A stretch of 7,476 nt of DNA from Candidatus Omnitrophota bacterium (GTDB lineage: Bacteria; Omnitrophota; Gorgyraeia; JACOVV01): NCBI GenBank assembly GCA_016177145.1, contig JACOVV010000217.1, positions 1-7,476 on the forward strand, read 5' to 3'. Shown here in pieces: positions 1-6,041 of this stretch (position 1 is its first letter; the number at the start of each line of letters is the position of its first letter). Both the position numbers and the translations under genes were made by a program. The notes under the pieces were generated by a model. It was not told where the DNA came from. It was given only the letters and a program-made list of their open reading frames with translations, and made no database searches.

Positions 1-111
1 GTTTAAATGGTGGTTATAAAGATTTTGACTTTCATATTGTTCATGGTAATTTTCGGACGCCGCATCATAATGAGTTGACACCTTATTCAATGTTTCTGGA
101 CGCTGTAGCAT
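1..111 (-). CDS. Possible SAM-dependent methyltransferase, N-terminal fragment (runs off the window)
   Basis: An open frame starts at ATG 111..109 and continues off the left edge, giving 37 codons. I chose this start because AGGTGGAG lies just before it, with five bases between GGAG and the ATG. A second in-frame ATG at 141..139 would add ten residues but has no visible ribosome binding site. The visible peptide contains [17 protein letters not shown], a Tyr-Asp-x-x-x-x-x-Tyr pattern that often opens class I SAM-dependent methyltransferases, ahead of the SAM-binding domain. That domain lies outside the window, so the assignment is by resemblance only and the substrate is unknown. The gene lies 37 bases after the 3' end of tRNA-Pro with no obvious terminator between, so it may share a transcript with it. 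Confidence 0.5.
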   Translation of the reverse strand, partial: MLQRPETLNKVSTHYDAASENYHEQYESQNLYNHHLN

Positions 112-148
112 TAGATCTCCACCTGACGACACGTTTTTCATGGAAGGA

Positions 149-225
149 TGGTCGGGGCGGCTGGATTCGAACCAGCGACCTCTTGAACCCCATTCAAGCG
201 CGCTGCCAAACTGCGCCACGCCCCG
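149..225 (-). tRNA. tRNA-Pro (anticodon GGG)
   Basis: A complete cloverleaf can be folded by eye. The 7-bp acceptor pairs CGGGGCG (225..219) with CGCCCCG (159..153). The D-stem is GCGC/GCGC, the anticodon stem CTTGA/TCAAG (198..194 with 186..182), and the T-stem GCTGG/CCAGC with loop TTCGAAT. The anticodon loop ATGGGGT places GGG at 191..189 with G37 after it, as is typical of proline tRNAs; it reads CCC and CCU codons. The discriminator is A152, and the 3' CCA (151..149) is encoded in the DNA. The 5' end is only nine bases after the gpsA stop codon, so the tRNA is probably processed from a longer transcript or has a promoter inside gpsA. No introns or unusual insertions are seen. Confidence 0.97.
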
Positions 226-227
226 TT

Positions 228-258
228 AAAAAAACTAAAACTCCGCCCGCATGGGGCG
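228..258 (-). terminator. Candidate Rho-independent terminator overlapping the gpsA 3' end
   Basis: On the minus strand, CGCCC (258..254) and GGGCG (248..244) form a GC-only 5-bp stem with a 5-base loop. After GAG come TTTT and, past the stop codon's AG, seven further T residues (234..228). This is the form of an intrinsic terminator, although the stem is short and the T-tract is interrupted. Hairpin and first T-run lie within the last gpsA codons. Full termination here would leave tRNA-Pro, nine bases downstream, without transcription from the operon, so it may be partial or fortuitous. Confidence 0.45.
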
Positions 259-1227
259 ATTCATTAAAAAATCTATCGATTCCTGCGGGTTTTTATTTTC
301 AAAGATAACCCGGTAGACTTCCTCAGTGATGGGGACCTCCGCTCCTAACTTGCGGGCCAACTCTCTGGCTGACTGGACAGTATCCACTCCTTCCACCACC
401 ATCTCGGTTGACCTTAGGACATCTTGGACCGGTTTCCCCTTGGCCACCGCTTCTCCAAAACCGCGATTTCGGCTTCTCTGGCTTAAACAGGTCGTGATCA
501 AGTCTCCCAAACCTGACAACCCGGAAAATGTCTCCCGTTTAGCCCCCGCCAGAACACCTAAACGTGTTATCTCCTCAAGGCCTCTCGCCAGCAGGGCTGC
601 TTTGGCATTGGACCCAAACCCAAGCCCGTCAGAAAGACCTGCCGCAATCGCAATCACATTCTTAAGCGCTCCGCCCAATTCAACTCCTATGACATCATTA
701 CTGGCGTAGAGACGAAACCGCTGGGTTGAAAGATTTTTTTGCGTTTGCTCGGCAATTTCCTTTGACGGAGACGCCACAACAGCCGCCCCGGGCATTCCGG
801 CGGCAACCTCATAGGCAATCGTCGGTCCTGACAGAACCGCGAGCTTCTCCGGGCGGATGATCTGCAGAATCAACTCCGACATCCTCAAAAGACTCTGTTG
901 TTCAAGTCCCTTTGCCACACTGACAACAACAGCTTTTTTAAGCGGGATACCCTTCATTTTTTCCATCACAGTCCGCATATGCCGAGACGGAACCGCTAGA
1001 ATGACAAATTCCGCGCCTTTGACAGCTTCTTGTAAATCCGAGGTAATACGAATAGCGCTTGGGAGCGTCACCCCTGGAAGAAATTTTATGTTTTCTTTTT
1101 TCTCCTCTAAAACCCTAACATACTCAGGAGAAACCGACCACAAGCTCACCTGATGTTGACGCCCTTCCAGAATAATCGCTAAACTGGTTCCCCATCCTCC
1201 GTCCCCTACAACCGCTATTTGAGACAT
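235..1227 (-). CDS. gpsA: Glycerol-3-phosphate dehydrogenase [NAD(P)+]
   Basis: GpsA reduces dihydroxyacetone phosphate to sn-glycerol-3-phosphate in the cytoplasm, supplying the backbone of membrane phospholipids and glycolipids. The 330-residue product has the usual family length. Visible landmarks are the N-terminal nucleotide-binding loop GDGGWG (residues 8-13), SVAKGLE with Lys106, SGPTIAYEVA (133-143), ALKN with the expected catalytic Lys189, and LSGLGDL (237-243). I chose ATG 1227 because the family begins a few residues before the GxGxWG loop. A TTG at 1263 would add 12 residues and overlap the upstream stop as TTGA, but has no Shine-Dalgarno and no family support. ATG 1227 has no good Shine-Dalgarno either, and a promoter-like element ends six bases before it. 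The gene follows a glycosyltransferase and precedes tRNA-Pro. The assignment is secure; only the start is uncertain. Confidence 0.96.
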   Translation of the reverse strand: MSQIAVVGDGGWGTSLAIILEGRQHQVSLWSVSPEYVRVLEEKKENIKFLPGVTLPSAIRITSDLQEAVKGAEFVILAVPSRHMRTVMEKMKGIPLKKAVVVSVAKGLEQQSLLRMSELILQIIRPEKLAVLSGPTIAYEVAAGMPGAAVVASPSKEIAEQTQKNLSTQRFRLYASNDVIGVELGGALKNVIAIAAGLSDGLGFGSNAKAALLARGLEEITRLGVLAGAKRETFSGLSGLGDLITTCLSQRSRNRGFGEAVAKGKPVQDVLRSTEMVVEGVDTVQSARELARKLGAEVPITEEVYRVIFENKNPQESIDFLMNRPMRAEF

Positions 1228-1233
1228 GCGGCT

Positions 1234-1263
1234 AATATAACACCTGCCGTTGGATGACGTCAA
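1234..1263 (-). promoter_or_regulatory. Candidate sigma-70-type promoter for gpsA (and tRNA-Pro)
   Basis: TTGACG (1263..1258) matches the -35 consensus at five of six positions. After an 18-base spacer, TATATT (1239..1234) matches the -10 at five of six. Transcription would begin near 1227, which is the A of the preferred gpsA ATG, giving a leaderless or nearly leaderless mRNA. The -35 contains the TGA stop of the upstream glycosyltransferase. There is little intergenic sequence, so this could be coincidence. Confidence 0.42.
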
Positions 1264-1916
1264 TGAAGGTTTAAAAGCAAGCGAAGGAAACGAAAAGCGT
1301 CTCGCAGCGGCCTTATCTGACTGACCGATCCATTATAGATGGAATGAATTGGCACCGAAGAGATATTAAATCCAAGCCGCCCCGCCTGAATGACTAGCTC
1401 GGATTCGCCTTCGAACCGACGGCTCCTTAGCCGGACTTTCTCTAAGAGCTCTCGATGGATCAGCCGATAGCCGCATTGCGTGTCGAATACCCTCTGATGG
1501 ATCATGCTGGAAATCAAGCAAGACATTACTTGGTTAGTCAGCCAGCGAAGGACGGGCATTTTTTGTTTTGGCCGAAGCCGATTCCCAATGATCAGGACGG
1601 CGTTTTCCCCCTCGGCTTTCTCAAGGAACAGAGGAATCTCCTCAGGATTGTGCTGGCCGTCTCCATCCATCGTTAATATCCATTCGTAATCTTCTCTGAG
1701 AATTTCTTGAAACCCTTGGCGAAGCGCGGCCCCCTTTCCTCGATTGATCAGGTTGTAAATGACCTTGCCCTGAGCGTGCTTCACTAATTGAGCGGTCCTA
1801 TCGGAAGACCCATCATCAATCACGAGCACGTCCGGAATATATTTTTTAACTTGATGAACCAGCGTTCCGATGGTCTTTGCTTCGTTATAAGTTGGAATAA
1901 GAACACAAATTCTCAT
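1260..1916 (-). CDS. Family 2 glycosyltransferase, DPM1/dolichol-phosphate-mannose-synthase type
   Basis: A 218-residue GT-A-fold transferase, expected to move a sugar from a nucleotide-sugar donor to a lipid-phosphate acceptor at the inner face of the membrane. It shows PTYNEA (residues 8-13), IDDGSSD (33-39), the DGDGQ metal-binding DxD site (84-88), DTQCGYR (145-151), ESEL (171-174), and the closing SQIRPLRDAFRFLRLL typical of this subfamily. There is no C-terminal hydrophobic domain, so this is the short form without membrane anchor, like DPM1. Start ATG 1916 opens directly into the first beta strand; no strong Shine-Dalgarno is visible. It lies 25 bases after the acyltransferase stop, and its TGA lies just before gpsA. 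Sugar and acceptor cannot be told; undecaprenyl phosphate is the likely bacterial acceptor by analogy. Confidence 0.9.
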   Translation of the reverse strand: MRICVLIPTYNEAKTIGTLVHQVKKYIPDVLVIDDGSSDRTAQLVKHAQGKVIYNLINRGKGAALRQGFQEILREDYEWILTMDGDGQHNPEEIPLFLEKAEGENAVLIIGNRLRPKQKMPVLRWLTNQVMSCLISSMIHQRVFDTQCGYRLIHRELLEKVRLRSRRFEGESELVIQAGRLGFNISSVPIHSIYNGSVSQIRPLRDAFRFLRLLLNLH

Positions 1917-1941
1917 AGAGAGAAAACACCGGGGCTAAATT

Positions 1942-2811
1942 CTAGCTCATCGGCTCCCAGAATTTCCTGAATACCAGCCATTGAGTGGGGTGCTGACGTA
2001 TTCGCTCTTCTAATTTCTGCGCGCATTTTTGAGTTAATTCCTTAACGGCATCATCGTTACAGCCGGTAAATTTCTCGCAAACAAGGGGCTCGTCAATCGT
2101 CATATTAATCTTATCATCTTCTTGCCGGATGATAAAAACAGGGATGATCGGCGCCCCCGTTTTCAGCGACAGATAAGCCGTCCCTCTGGGAAAACTCACG
2201 AGCTTTCCCAAAAATTGAATGGGAACGCCTTGCTGGGTATAGTCTCGATCTCCTACAATCGCGATGAGGTGATTTTCACGCAATCCTTGAATAGCCCCCT
2301 TGAGAGCCGATGAAAGCGGGATGGAACGAACCCTTTTTGAGAGCCGCTGCTTCACAAAGAATTCATCGACCCCTTGGTCACGATGCGCCAGCGCTATCGC
2401 TTCTAATTCAAACCCTAAACTCCCTAGGACCGCGCCTCCAAGCTCCCAGCTTCCCAGGTGAGCGGTGAGAAGAATCCCTCCTTTACCATGGACAAGAACT
2501 CTTCGCACTCTTTCCAAACCATTCAAAACAACATGATTTTCTATAAACGCCTGATTTATTCTGGGGATTCGGAAAAAATCGACCAGGTACTTAGCAAATT
2601 GAATGTAGACTTCTTGGATTAACGCTTTTGACTCTCTCTTTGCTAACGGCCTTTGGAGGATTTGCTGTAAGTTTTCTTGAATCCAATTTCTCTCTCTGCG
2701 TTGGATTTTAGAATAAAGAAGGCCTACCTTCCTCGCCAAGCGGTAAGCCGTCTTTTGCGGAAGACGTAAAACAATCCAGGACGCAATACGAAACGCGAGA
2801 GATAATCCCAT
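1942..2811 (-). CDS. LpxL/HtrB-family lysophospholipid (lipid A-type) acyltransferase
   Basis: A 289-residue member of the LpxL/HtrB acyltransferase family, which moves an acyl chain from acyl-ACP to a lipid A precursor or related glycolipid at the inner membrane. The catalytic HX4E motif is HLGSWE (His118, Glu123). Other landmarks are GDRDYTQQGVPIQFLG (187-202), a proline-rich strand with PIIPVFI (221-227), and the C-terminal PTQWLVFRKFW (275-285). The N-terminus is a hydrophobic, basic helix consistent with membrane attachment. I chose ATG 2811. A longer frame begins with TTG 2868, but that overlaps the preceding gene by 41 bases, has no Shine-Dalgarno, and adds an arginine-rich stretch foreign to the family. 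In enterics the acceptor is Kdo2-lipid IVA; here the neighbouring glycosyltransferases leave the acceptor open. Confidence 0.9.
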   Translation of the reverse strand: MGLSLAFRIASWIVLRLPQKTAYRLARKVGLLYSKIQRRERNWIQENLQQILQRPLAKRESKALIQEVYIQFAKYLVDFFRIPRINQAFIENHVVLNGLERVRRVLVHGKGGILLTAHLGSWELGGAVLGSLGFELEAIALAHRDQGVDEFFVKQRLSKRVRSIPLSSALKGAIQGLRENHLIAIVGDRDYTQQGVPIQFLGKLVSFPRGTAYLSLKTGAPIIPVFIIRQEDDKINMTIDEPLVCEKFTGCNDDAVKELTQKCAQKLEERIRQHPTQWLVFRKFWEPMS

Positions 2812-2827
2812 CACATTTTTCTGCCCG

Positions 2828-3949
2828 CTACCTCCTTGCCAAACGAAGAGCCAACGCCGCCGTCTCAATGGCAGAATGAGGACGCGCCAGTTGTTGAGCC
2901 GCTTCCCTCATATCTCGGACTAATTGAGGACCGCACAGTAACCTCTGCGTCAGCAGAGCCACTTCTCTTCCATCAACCGCCTGCATCGAAATTCTTTTGT
3001 TCAACAGAATGCGCGCGTTCAGCGCTTCCTGGCCGGGAATCGGGTTAATCAAGATCATTGGCAGACGCATCGCAACCGCTTCCGCCGACGTGAGCCCTCC
3101 CGGCTTAGTTACCAGAACCAGCGACGCGGCCATCAATTCATTCACTTCCTTCAGGTAACCGTAGATCACGACTTTTTTGTTAATTTCTTCTTGATGCCGT
3201 TCCAGCCACCGTTTTAGGGGGCTATTGCTCCCGCAGACCACCGCTAATTGAAATGGATCTGACAACTGCGCTAATTCTTGCACTACGTCTTTGATGGGTC
3301 CAAGCCCCTGGCTCCCTCCCATGACTAATACAACCGGTAATTTTGGATCTAATCCCCAGCGCGTCCGAATCGTTTCATTGGATGGAACCCGTGTAAAATT
3401 AGGATCGATAGGAATGCCAAATTCATAAATTCGTTCGGCGGGAATGCCGCTTTTCTTAAAACGGTCCACAGCGATGAATGAACCCACAATGTAGGCATCA
3501 ACGTTGTCATACATCCAATAGGAGTGCGGGCAATAATCCGTTAAAACGGCAATAATAGGCAAATCCATTTTCTCTCTCTTTTTGTAATCAGCAACCATGC
3601 CGCAGGGAAAGGCCTGCGTGCAAATGATCGCGTCTGGTTTAAATTCTTTGATCAGTTTGGAGAGTTTTTTCGAGTTGAAACGATGGATCAATTTCCTAAA
3701 CGTTTGCGTGTTTTTAACCAGGGCCGGATTGTCATACAAGAAATCCCAAACCTCCGGGGTTGTCTGAATCACTTTCAAATAAGTTTCAGAGACGACCCGC
3801 TCCAGGATAGGATTGGTGTAGCGGAAGGAATTAATGAGAGAGGTCGTGATCGTGGGATCAATCTGGTGAAGCGCTTTATCAATGGCGAGCGCGGCCGCGT
3901 GATGACCCGAACGGGGTGAAATGTACATTAACAAGACGCGGAATTTCAT
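2828..3949 (-). CDS. MGDG-synthase/MurG-type lipid glycosyltransferase
   Basis: A 373-residue GT-B (family 28) enzyme of the monogalactosyldiacylglycerol synthase / processive diacylglycerol glucosyltransferase group. These are peripheral membrane enzymes that transfer a hexose from a nucleotide sugar to diacylglycerol. The N-terminal MGDG-synthase-like domain (about 1-180) carries SGHHAAALAI (14-23), CTQAFPCG (110-117) and TDYCPHSYW (137-145). The C-terminal nucleotide-sugar domain carries VMGGSQGLG (209-217), VTKPGGLTSAEA (280-291) and NPIPGQEALNA (302-312). The start ATG 3949 follows the aminotransferase stop by five bases, with GGGAG upstream inside that gene. The adjacent acyltransferase and gpsA suggest a role in membrane glycolipids. 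Sugar and acceptor are inferred from the family only; MurG itself is less likely because of the MGDG-type N-terminal domain. Confidence 0.9.
   Translation of the reverse strand: MKFRVLLMYISPRSGHHAAALAIDKALHQIDPTITTSLINSFRYTNPILERVVSETYLKVIQTTPEVWDFLYDNPALVKNTQTFRKLIHRFNSKKLSKLIKEFKPDAIICTQAFPCGMVADYKKREKMDLPIIAVLTDYCPHSYWMYDNVDAYIVGSFIAVDRFKKSGIPAERIYEFGIPIDPNFTRVPSNETIRTRWGLDPKLPVVLVMGGSQGLGPIKDVVQELAQLSDPFQLAVVCGSNSPLKRWLERHQEEINKKVVIYGYLKEVNELMAASLVLVTKPGGLTSAEAVAMRLPMILINPIPGQEALNARILLNKRISMQAVDGREVALLTQRLLCGPQLVRDMREAAQQLARPHSAIETAALALRLARR
2830..2837 (-). promoter_or_regulatory. Perfect Shine-Dalgarno with long spacing before the acyltransferase
   Basis: AAGGAGGT (2837..2830) is fully complementary to the 16S rRNA 3' end. 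It overlaps the last codons and stop of the preceding glycosyltransferase. The nearest in-frame starts are GTG 2814 (15 bases away) and ATG 2811 (18 bases away), both beyond the usual 5-10. No in-frame start codon lies at the ideal distance. Confidence 0.5.
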
Positions 3950-3954
3950 CGTCG

Positions 3955-5034
3955 CTAATCTCCCACATTCAGAAACCTCTGGATTCTTCCGATGGCAGTC
4001 TTTAATTTTTCTTCTGGGGCCACCAGAGCGAACCGGACATACCCCTCTCCATACTCCCCAAATCCAGTTCCCGGAGAAGCCGCGACTCCGGTTTCCTTGA
4101 TCATCCGGGTGGTGAATTCTAACGCGGTCAAGGTATTATACTGGACCGGAATTTTAGCCCAGACGTAAAAAGTCGCCTTCGGCTTGGGGATCCGCCAACC
4201 AATGGCGTTGAGCCCATCGACAAACAGCTCTCTTCTCTTCCGGTAAATTTCAACGTTTCTCTTGACGCACTCCTGCGATCCGGTGAGCGCTTTGATGGCC
4301 GCCCACTGCACCGGCCTGAAAATGCCGAAATCGATATAACTCTTTGTTTTCGCCAGACTCGCTAGAATCTCTTTGTTGCCAACCACAAACCCAATTCTCC
4401 ACCCCGCCATATTGTAAGACTTCGACAAAGTGTGAAACTCGATCGCCCCGCCCTGTTTCGCCCCTGGAACCTGCAGGATGCTTGGCGCCTGATAACCATC
4501 GAAGACAATATCGGAGTAAGCCAGATCACTCGCTAAAATCAATTCTTTGGAACGAGCCCAATCAATCAAATCCTCATAAAATTTCCGGTCCACCACCTGG
4601 GAGGTCGGATTGTGGGGATAGCTGACGAATAAAAGCTTCGCCCGCTTCGTCACTTCTGGATTCACGCTTTTGAAATCAGGAATAAACTGGTTTTCCGCCG
4701 TCAGCGGGAGACTGTATAAAATTCCCCCCGCCATAATGACTCCGTCGAAGTGAACCGGATAGGTCGGATTAGGGACAATGGCGATATCATCGTGATTCAG
4801 GAACGCGAGCGAAAGATGGGCGACCCCTTCTTTGGCGCCGATTAAAGGAAGGACTTCCGTTCCGGGGTCTAATTGAACCTTAAAACGCTGGTAATACCAT
4901 TGGGCGATGGCTTCTTTTAATTTTTTCTCCACCATCCCCGACGGACGGGAATACCGGTGATTTTCCGGATCCTTCGCCTGACGGCAAAGTTCCTCCACCA
5001 CTTCTTCAGGCGCCGGAAGGTCGGGATTACCCAT
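3955..5034 (-). CDS. alaC: AlaC-type alanine (glutamate-pyruvate) aminotransferase, main surviving frame
   Basis: A class I fold-type I PLP aminotransferase body of 359 residues, most like E. coli AlaC, which converts pyruvate and glutamate to alanine and 2-oxoglutarate. It has MGNPDLPAP at the start, IGAKEG (65-70), NPTYP (89-93), HNPT with Asn142, SDLAYSD (169-175) with Asp170 for the PLP ring nitrogen, SKSYNMAGWRIGF with the PLP Schiff-base Lys205, and YVRFAL with the substrate-binding Arg334. No internal frameshift is seen. The frame begins at ATG 5034, about 37 residues short of family length; the missing N-terminus lies upstream in the same frame behind a TAA codon. ATG 5034 has only a weak GAGG 14 bases upstream. 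Related LL-diaminopimelate aminotransferases are an alternative, but the MGNPD and SKSYNMAGWR region favours AlaC. Function is doubtful if the stop is real. Confidence 0.87.
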   Translation of the reverse strand: MGNPDLPAPEEVVEELCRQAKDPENHRYSRPSGMVEKKLKEAIAQWYYQRFKVQLDPGTEVLPLIGAKEGVAHLSLAFLNHDDIAIVPNPTYPVHFDGVIMAGGILYSLPLTAENQFIPDFKSVNPEVTKRAKLLFVSYPHNPTSQVVDRKFYEDLIDWARSKELILASDLAYSDIVFDGYQAPSILQVPGAKQGGAIEFHTLSKSYNMAGWRIGFVVGNKEILASLAKTKSYIDFGIFRPVQWAAIKALTGSQECVKRNVEIYRKRRELFVDGLNAIGWRIPKPKATFYVWAKIPVQYNTLTALEFTTRMIKETGVAASPGTGFGEYGEGYVRFALVAPEEKLKTAIGRIQRFLNVGD

Positions 5035-5058
5035 TCCAAGATCAATGACCTCAACCCC

Positions 5059-5145
5059 TTAAGCGCGCACTTCCTCTTTCAATTGGTCCACCACCGTAAA
5101 AAGATAGGCGGGTAAACGTTTCATTCGATTTGCTTCTTGCATCAT
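5059..5145 (-). pseudogene. alaC: Detached N-terminus of the alaC-type gene, ended by an in-frame TAA
   Basis: From ATG 5145 (or the adjacent ATG 5142) the frame encodes 28 codons, including RLPAYLF, and ends at TAA 5061..5059. It is in the same frame as the aminotransferase body at 5034. The segment between, read past the stop, is GVEVIDLGMGNPD, the standard continuation in AlaC. Compared from memory with E. coli AlaC, the distance from RLPxYxF to MGNPD is identical, and the stop falls where that protein has arginine. The full gene would therefore be 3955..5145, with one changed codon at position 29 (counted from ATG 5145). AAA, CAA or GAA to TAA would be a single base change. ATG 5142 has the better Shine-Dalgarno spacing (seven bases). 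Confidence 0.85.
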
Positions 5146-5149
5146 TTCA

Positions 5150-5155
5150 CTCCTT
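5150..5155 (-). promoter_or_regulatory. Shine-Dalgarno of the alaC-type gene, overlapping the lipA stop
   Basis: AAGGAG (5155..5150) overlaps the TAA stop of lipA (5156..5154). It lies four bases before ATG 5145 and seven before ATG 5142. It shows that the true translation start of the aminotransferase is upstream of the in-frame stop, and implies translation coupled to lipA. Confidence 0.75.
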
Positions 5156-6041
5156 AATTAAATTTTCTGAAATTCTCTTCCGCGTGATACGAACTTCTCA
5201 CAAACGAGCCGCTGGCAACCGAAGAGAAACCCATTTCGTACGCTTTCTCTTCATACCACTTAAATTGGTCCGGGTGAATGAATTCGACCACTTTCAAACG
5301 ATCCGAGGCCGGCTGAAGATATTGTCCCACGGTAAGCAATTGACATCCCGCTTCCCTTAAATCCCTGAGGACCTCGATCACTTCATCCGGCGTTTCCCCA
5401 AGACCTAACATTAAACCACTTTTTGTCCAAATTGTCTCTCTTTTCTCTTTCGCCCGCCTTAATAATCCGATCGAGCGCTCATACCTGGCCTGCGGCCTGA
5501 CCCAGGGATGCAGACGGACGACCGTCTCCAGATTATGGTTTAAAATATCGGGGCCTGCCGCGAGAATCGTTTCAAGATGAACTTCATTTCCGCGGAGATC
5601 GGAAATGAGCGTTTCAATTAAAATTGCCTTATCTTTTTTTCTGATCGCCTCAATCACTTTAGCAAACTGGCCGGCCCCGCCGTCTTTTAAATCGTCTCTG
5701 GCGACCGCTGTGATGACCACATGACGGAGCCCCATTTCCAGAGCCGCTTGGGCCACATGTTCAGGTTCTTTTTCATCCACCGGCAGGGGTCTCCCCTGAT
5801 CAATCGCGCAGAAACCGCAGCGGCGGGTGCAGACATCCCCCAAAATCATGAAGGTCGCGGTCCCCTTCGAGAAACATTCCGAAAGATTGGGACACCGGGC
5901 GCTCTCGCAGACCGTGTGCAAACTTAAACCGCCCACTAGAGTGCGGAGACGGTTGACCCCCGGCCCGTGAGAAAGAGGCCTCTTTAGCCACGGCGGCAGG
6001 CGCCTTACCTCGCTGCTTAACTCCAAACTGCTTCTGTCCAT
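5154..6041 (-). CDS. lipA: Lipoyl synthase (radical SAM)
   Basis: LipA inserts two sulfur atoms into the octanoyl chain on lipoyl domains of 2-oxoacid dehydrogenases and the glycine cleavage H protein. The 295-residue product has all the signature ligands: C45-x4-C50-x5-C56 (auxiliary 4Fe-4S cluster), C71-x3-C75-x2-C78 (radical-SAM cluster, in VCTRRCGFC), and the C-terminal RSSY (282-285), whose first serine binds the auxiliary cluster. CPNLSECF and TATFMILGD are typical of the family. Start ATG 6041 overlaps the end of lpdA by 25 bases and has GGAG only two bases upstream. No better ATG exists downstream before the conserved region, although the first dozen residues are not conserved. Its cofactor serves complexes containing the E3 encoded just upstream. 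No lipB or lplA is seen in the window. Confidence 0.98.
   Translation of the reverse strand: MDRSSLELSSEVRRLPPWLKRPLSHGPGVNRLRTLVGGLSLHTVCESARCPNLSECFSKGTATFMILGDVCTRRCGFCAIDQGRPLPVDEKEPEHVAQAALEMGLRHVVITAVARDDLKDGGAGQFAKVIEAIRKKDKAILIETLISDLRGNEVHLETILAAGPDILNHNLETVVRLHPWVRPQARYERSIGLLRRAKEKRETIWTKSGLMLGLGETPDEVIEVLRDLREAGCQLLTVGQYLQPASDRLKVVEFIHPDQFKWYEEKAYEMGFSSVASGSFVRSSYHAEENFRKFN

Noticed and set aside
149..225. tRNA-Pro as an integration (att) site of a mobile element
   Set aside because: No integrase, no direct repeat of the tRNA 3' end, and no foreign-looking genes are visible in the window. The flanking sequence on the left is too short to exclude it, but nothing supports it.
249..302. 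Promoter inside the gpsA 3' end for tRNA-Pro (TTGAAA and TTTAAT-like hexamers)
   Set aside because: The candidate hexamers are not at a usable 16-19-base spacing from each other, and the AT-rich stretch encodes conserved-length gpsA sequence. Too weak to report.
75..308. Plus-strand open frame across the tRNA
   Set aside because: It runs through the complement of the complete tRNA-Pro and the gpsA 3' end; its peptide contains the translated tRNA complement (WIRTSDL), a known false-gene signature.
326..709. Plus-strand open frame of 127 codons opposite gpsA
   Set aside because: Shadow of gpsA, with low-complexity Ser/Pro/Ala-rich composition and no ribosome binding site or family resemblance. 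The same holds for the other plus-strand frames.
5059..5061. Pyrrolysine or selenocysteine recoding at the alaC stop
   Set aside because: The codon is TAA, whereas pyrrolysine uses TAG and selenocysteine TGA. The position is a non-catalytic surface-type residue in the family, so special amino acid use is not expected.
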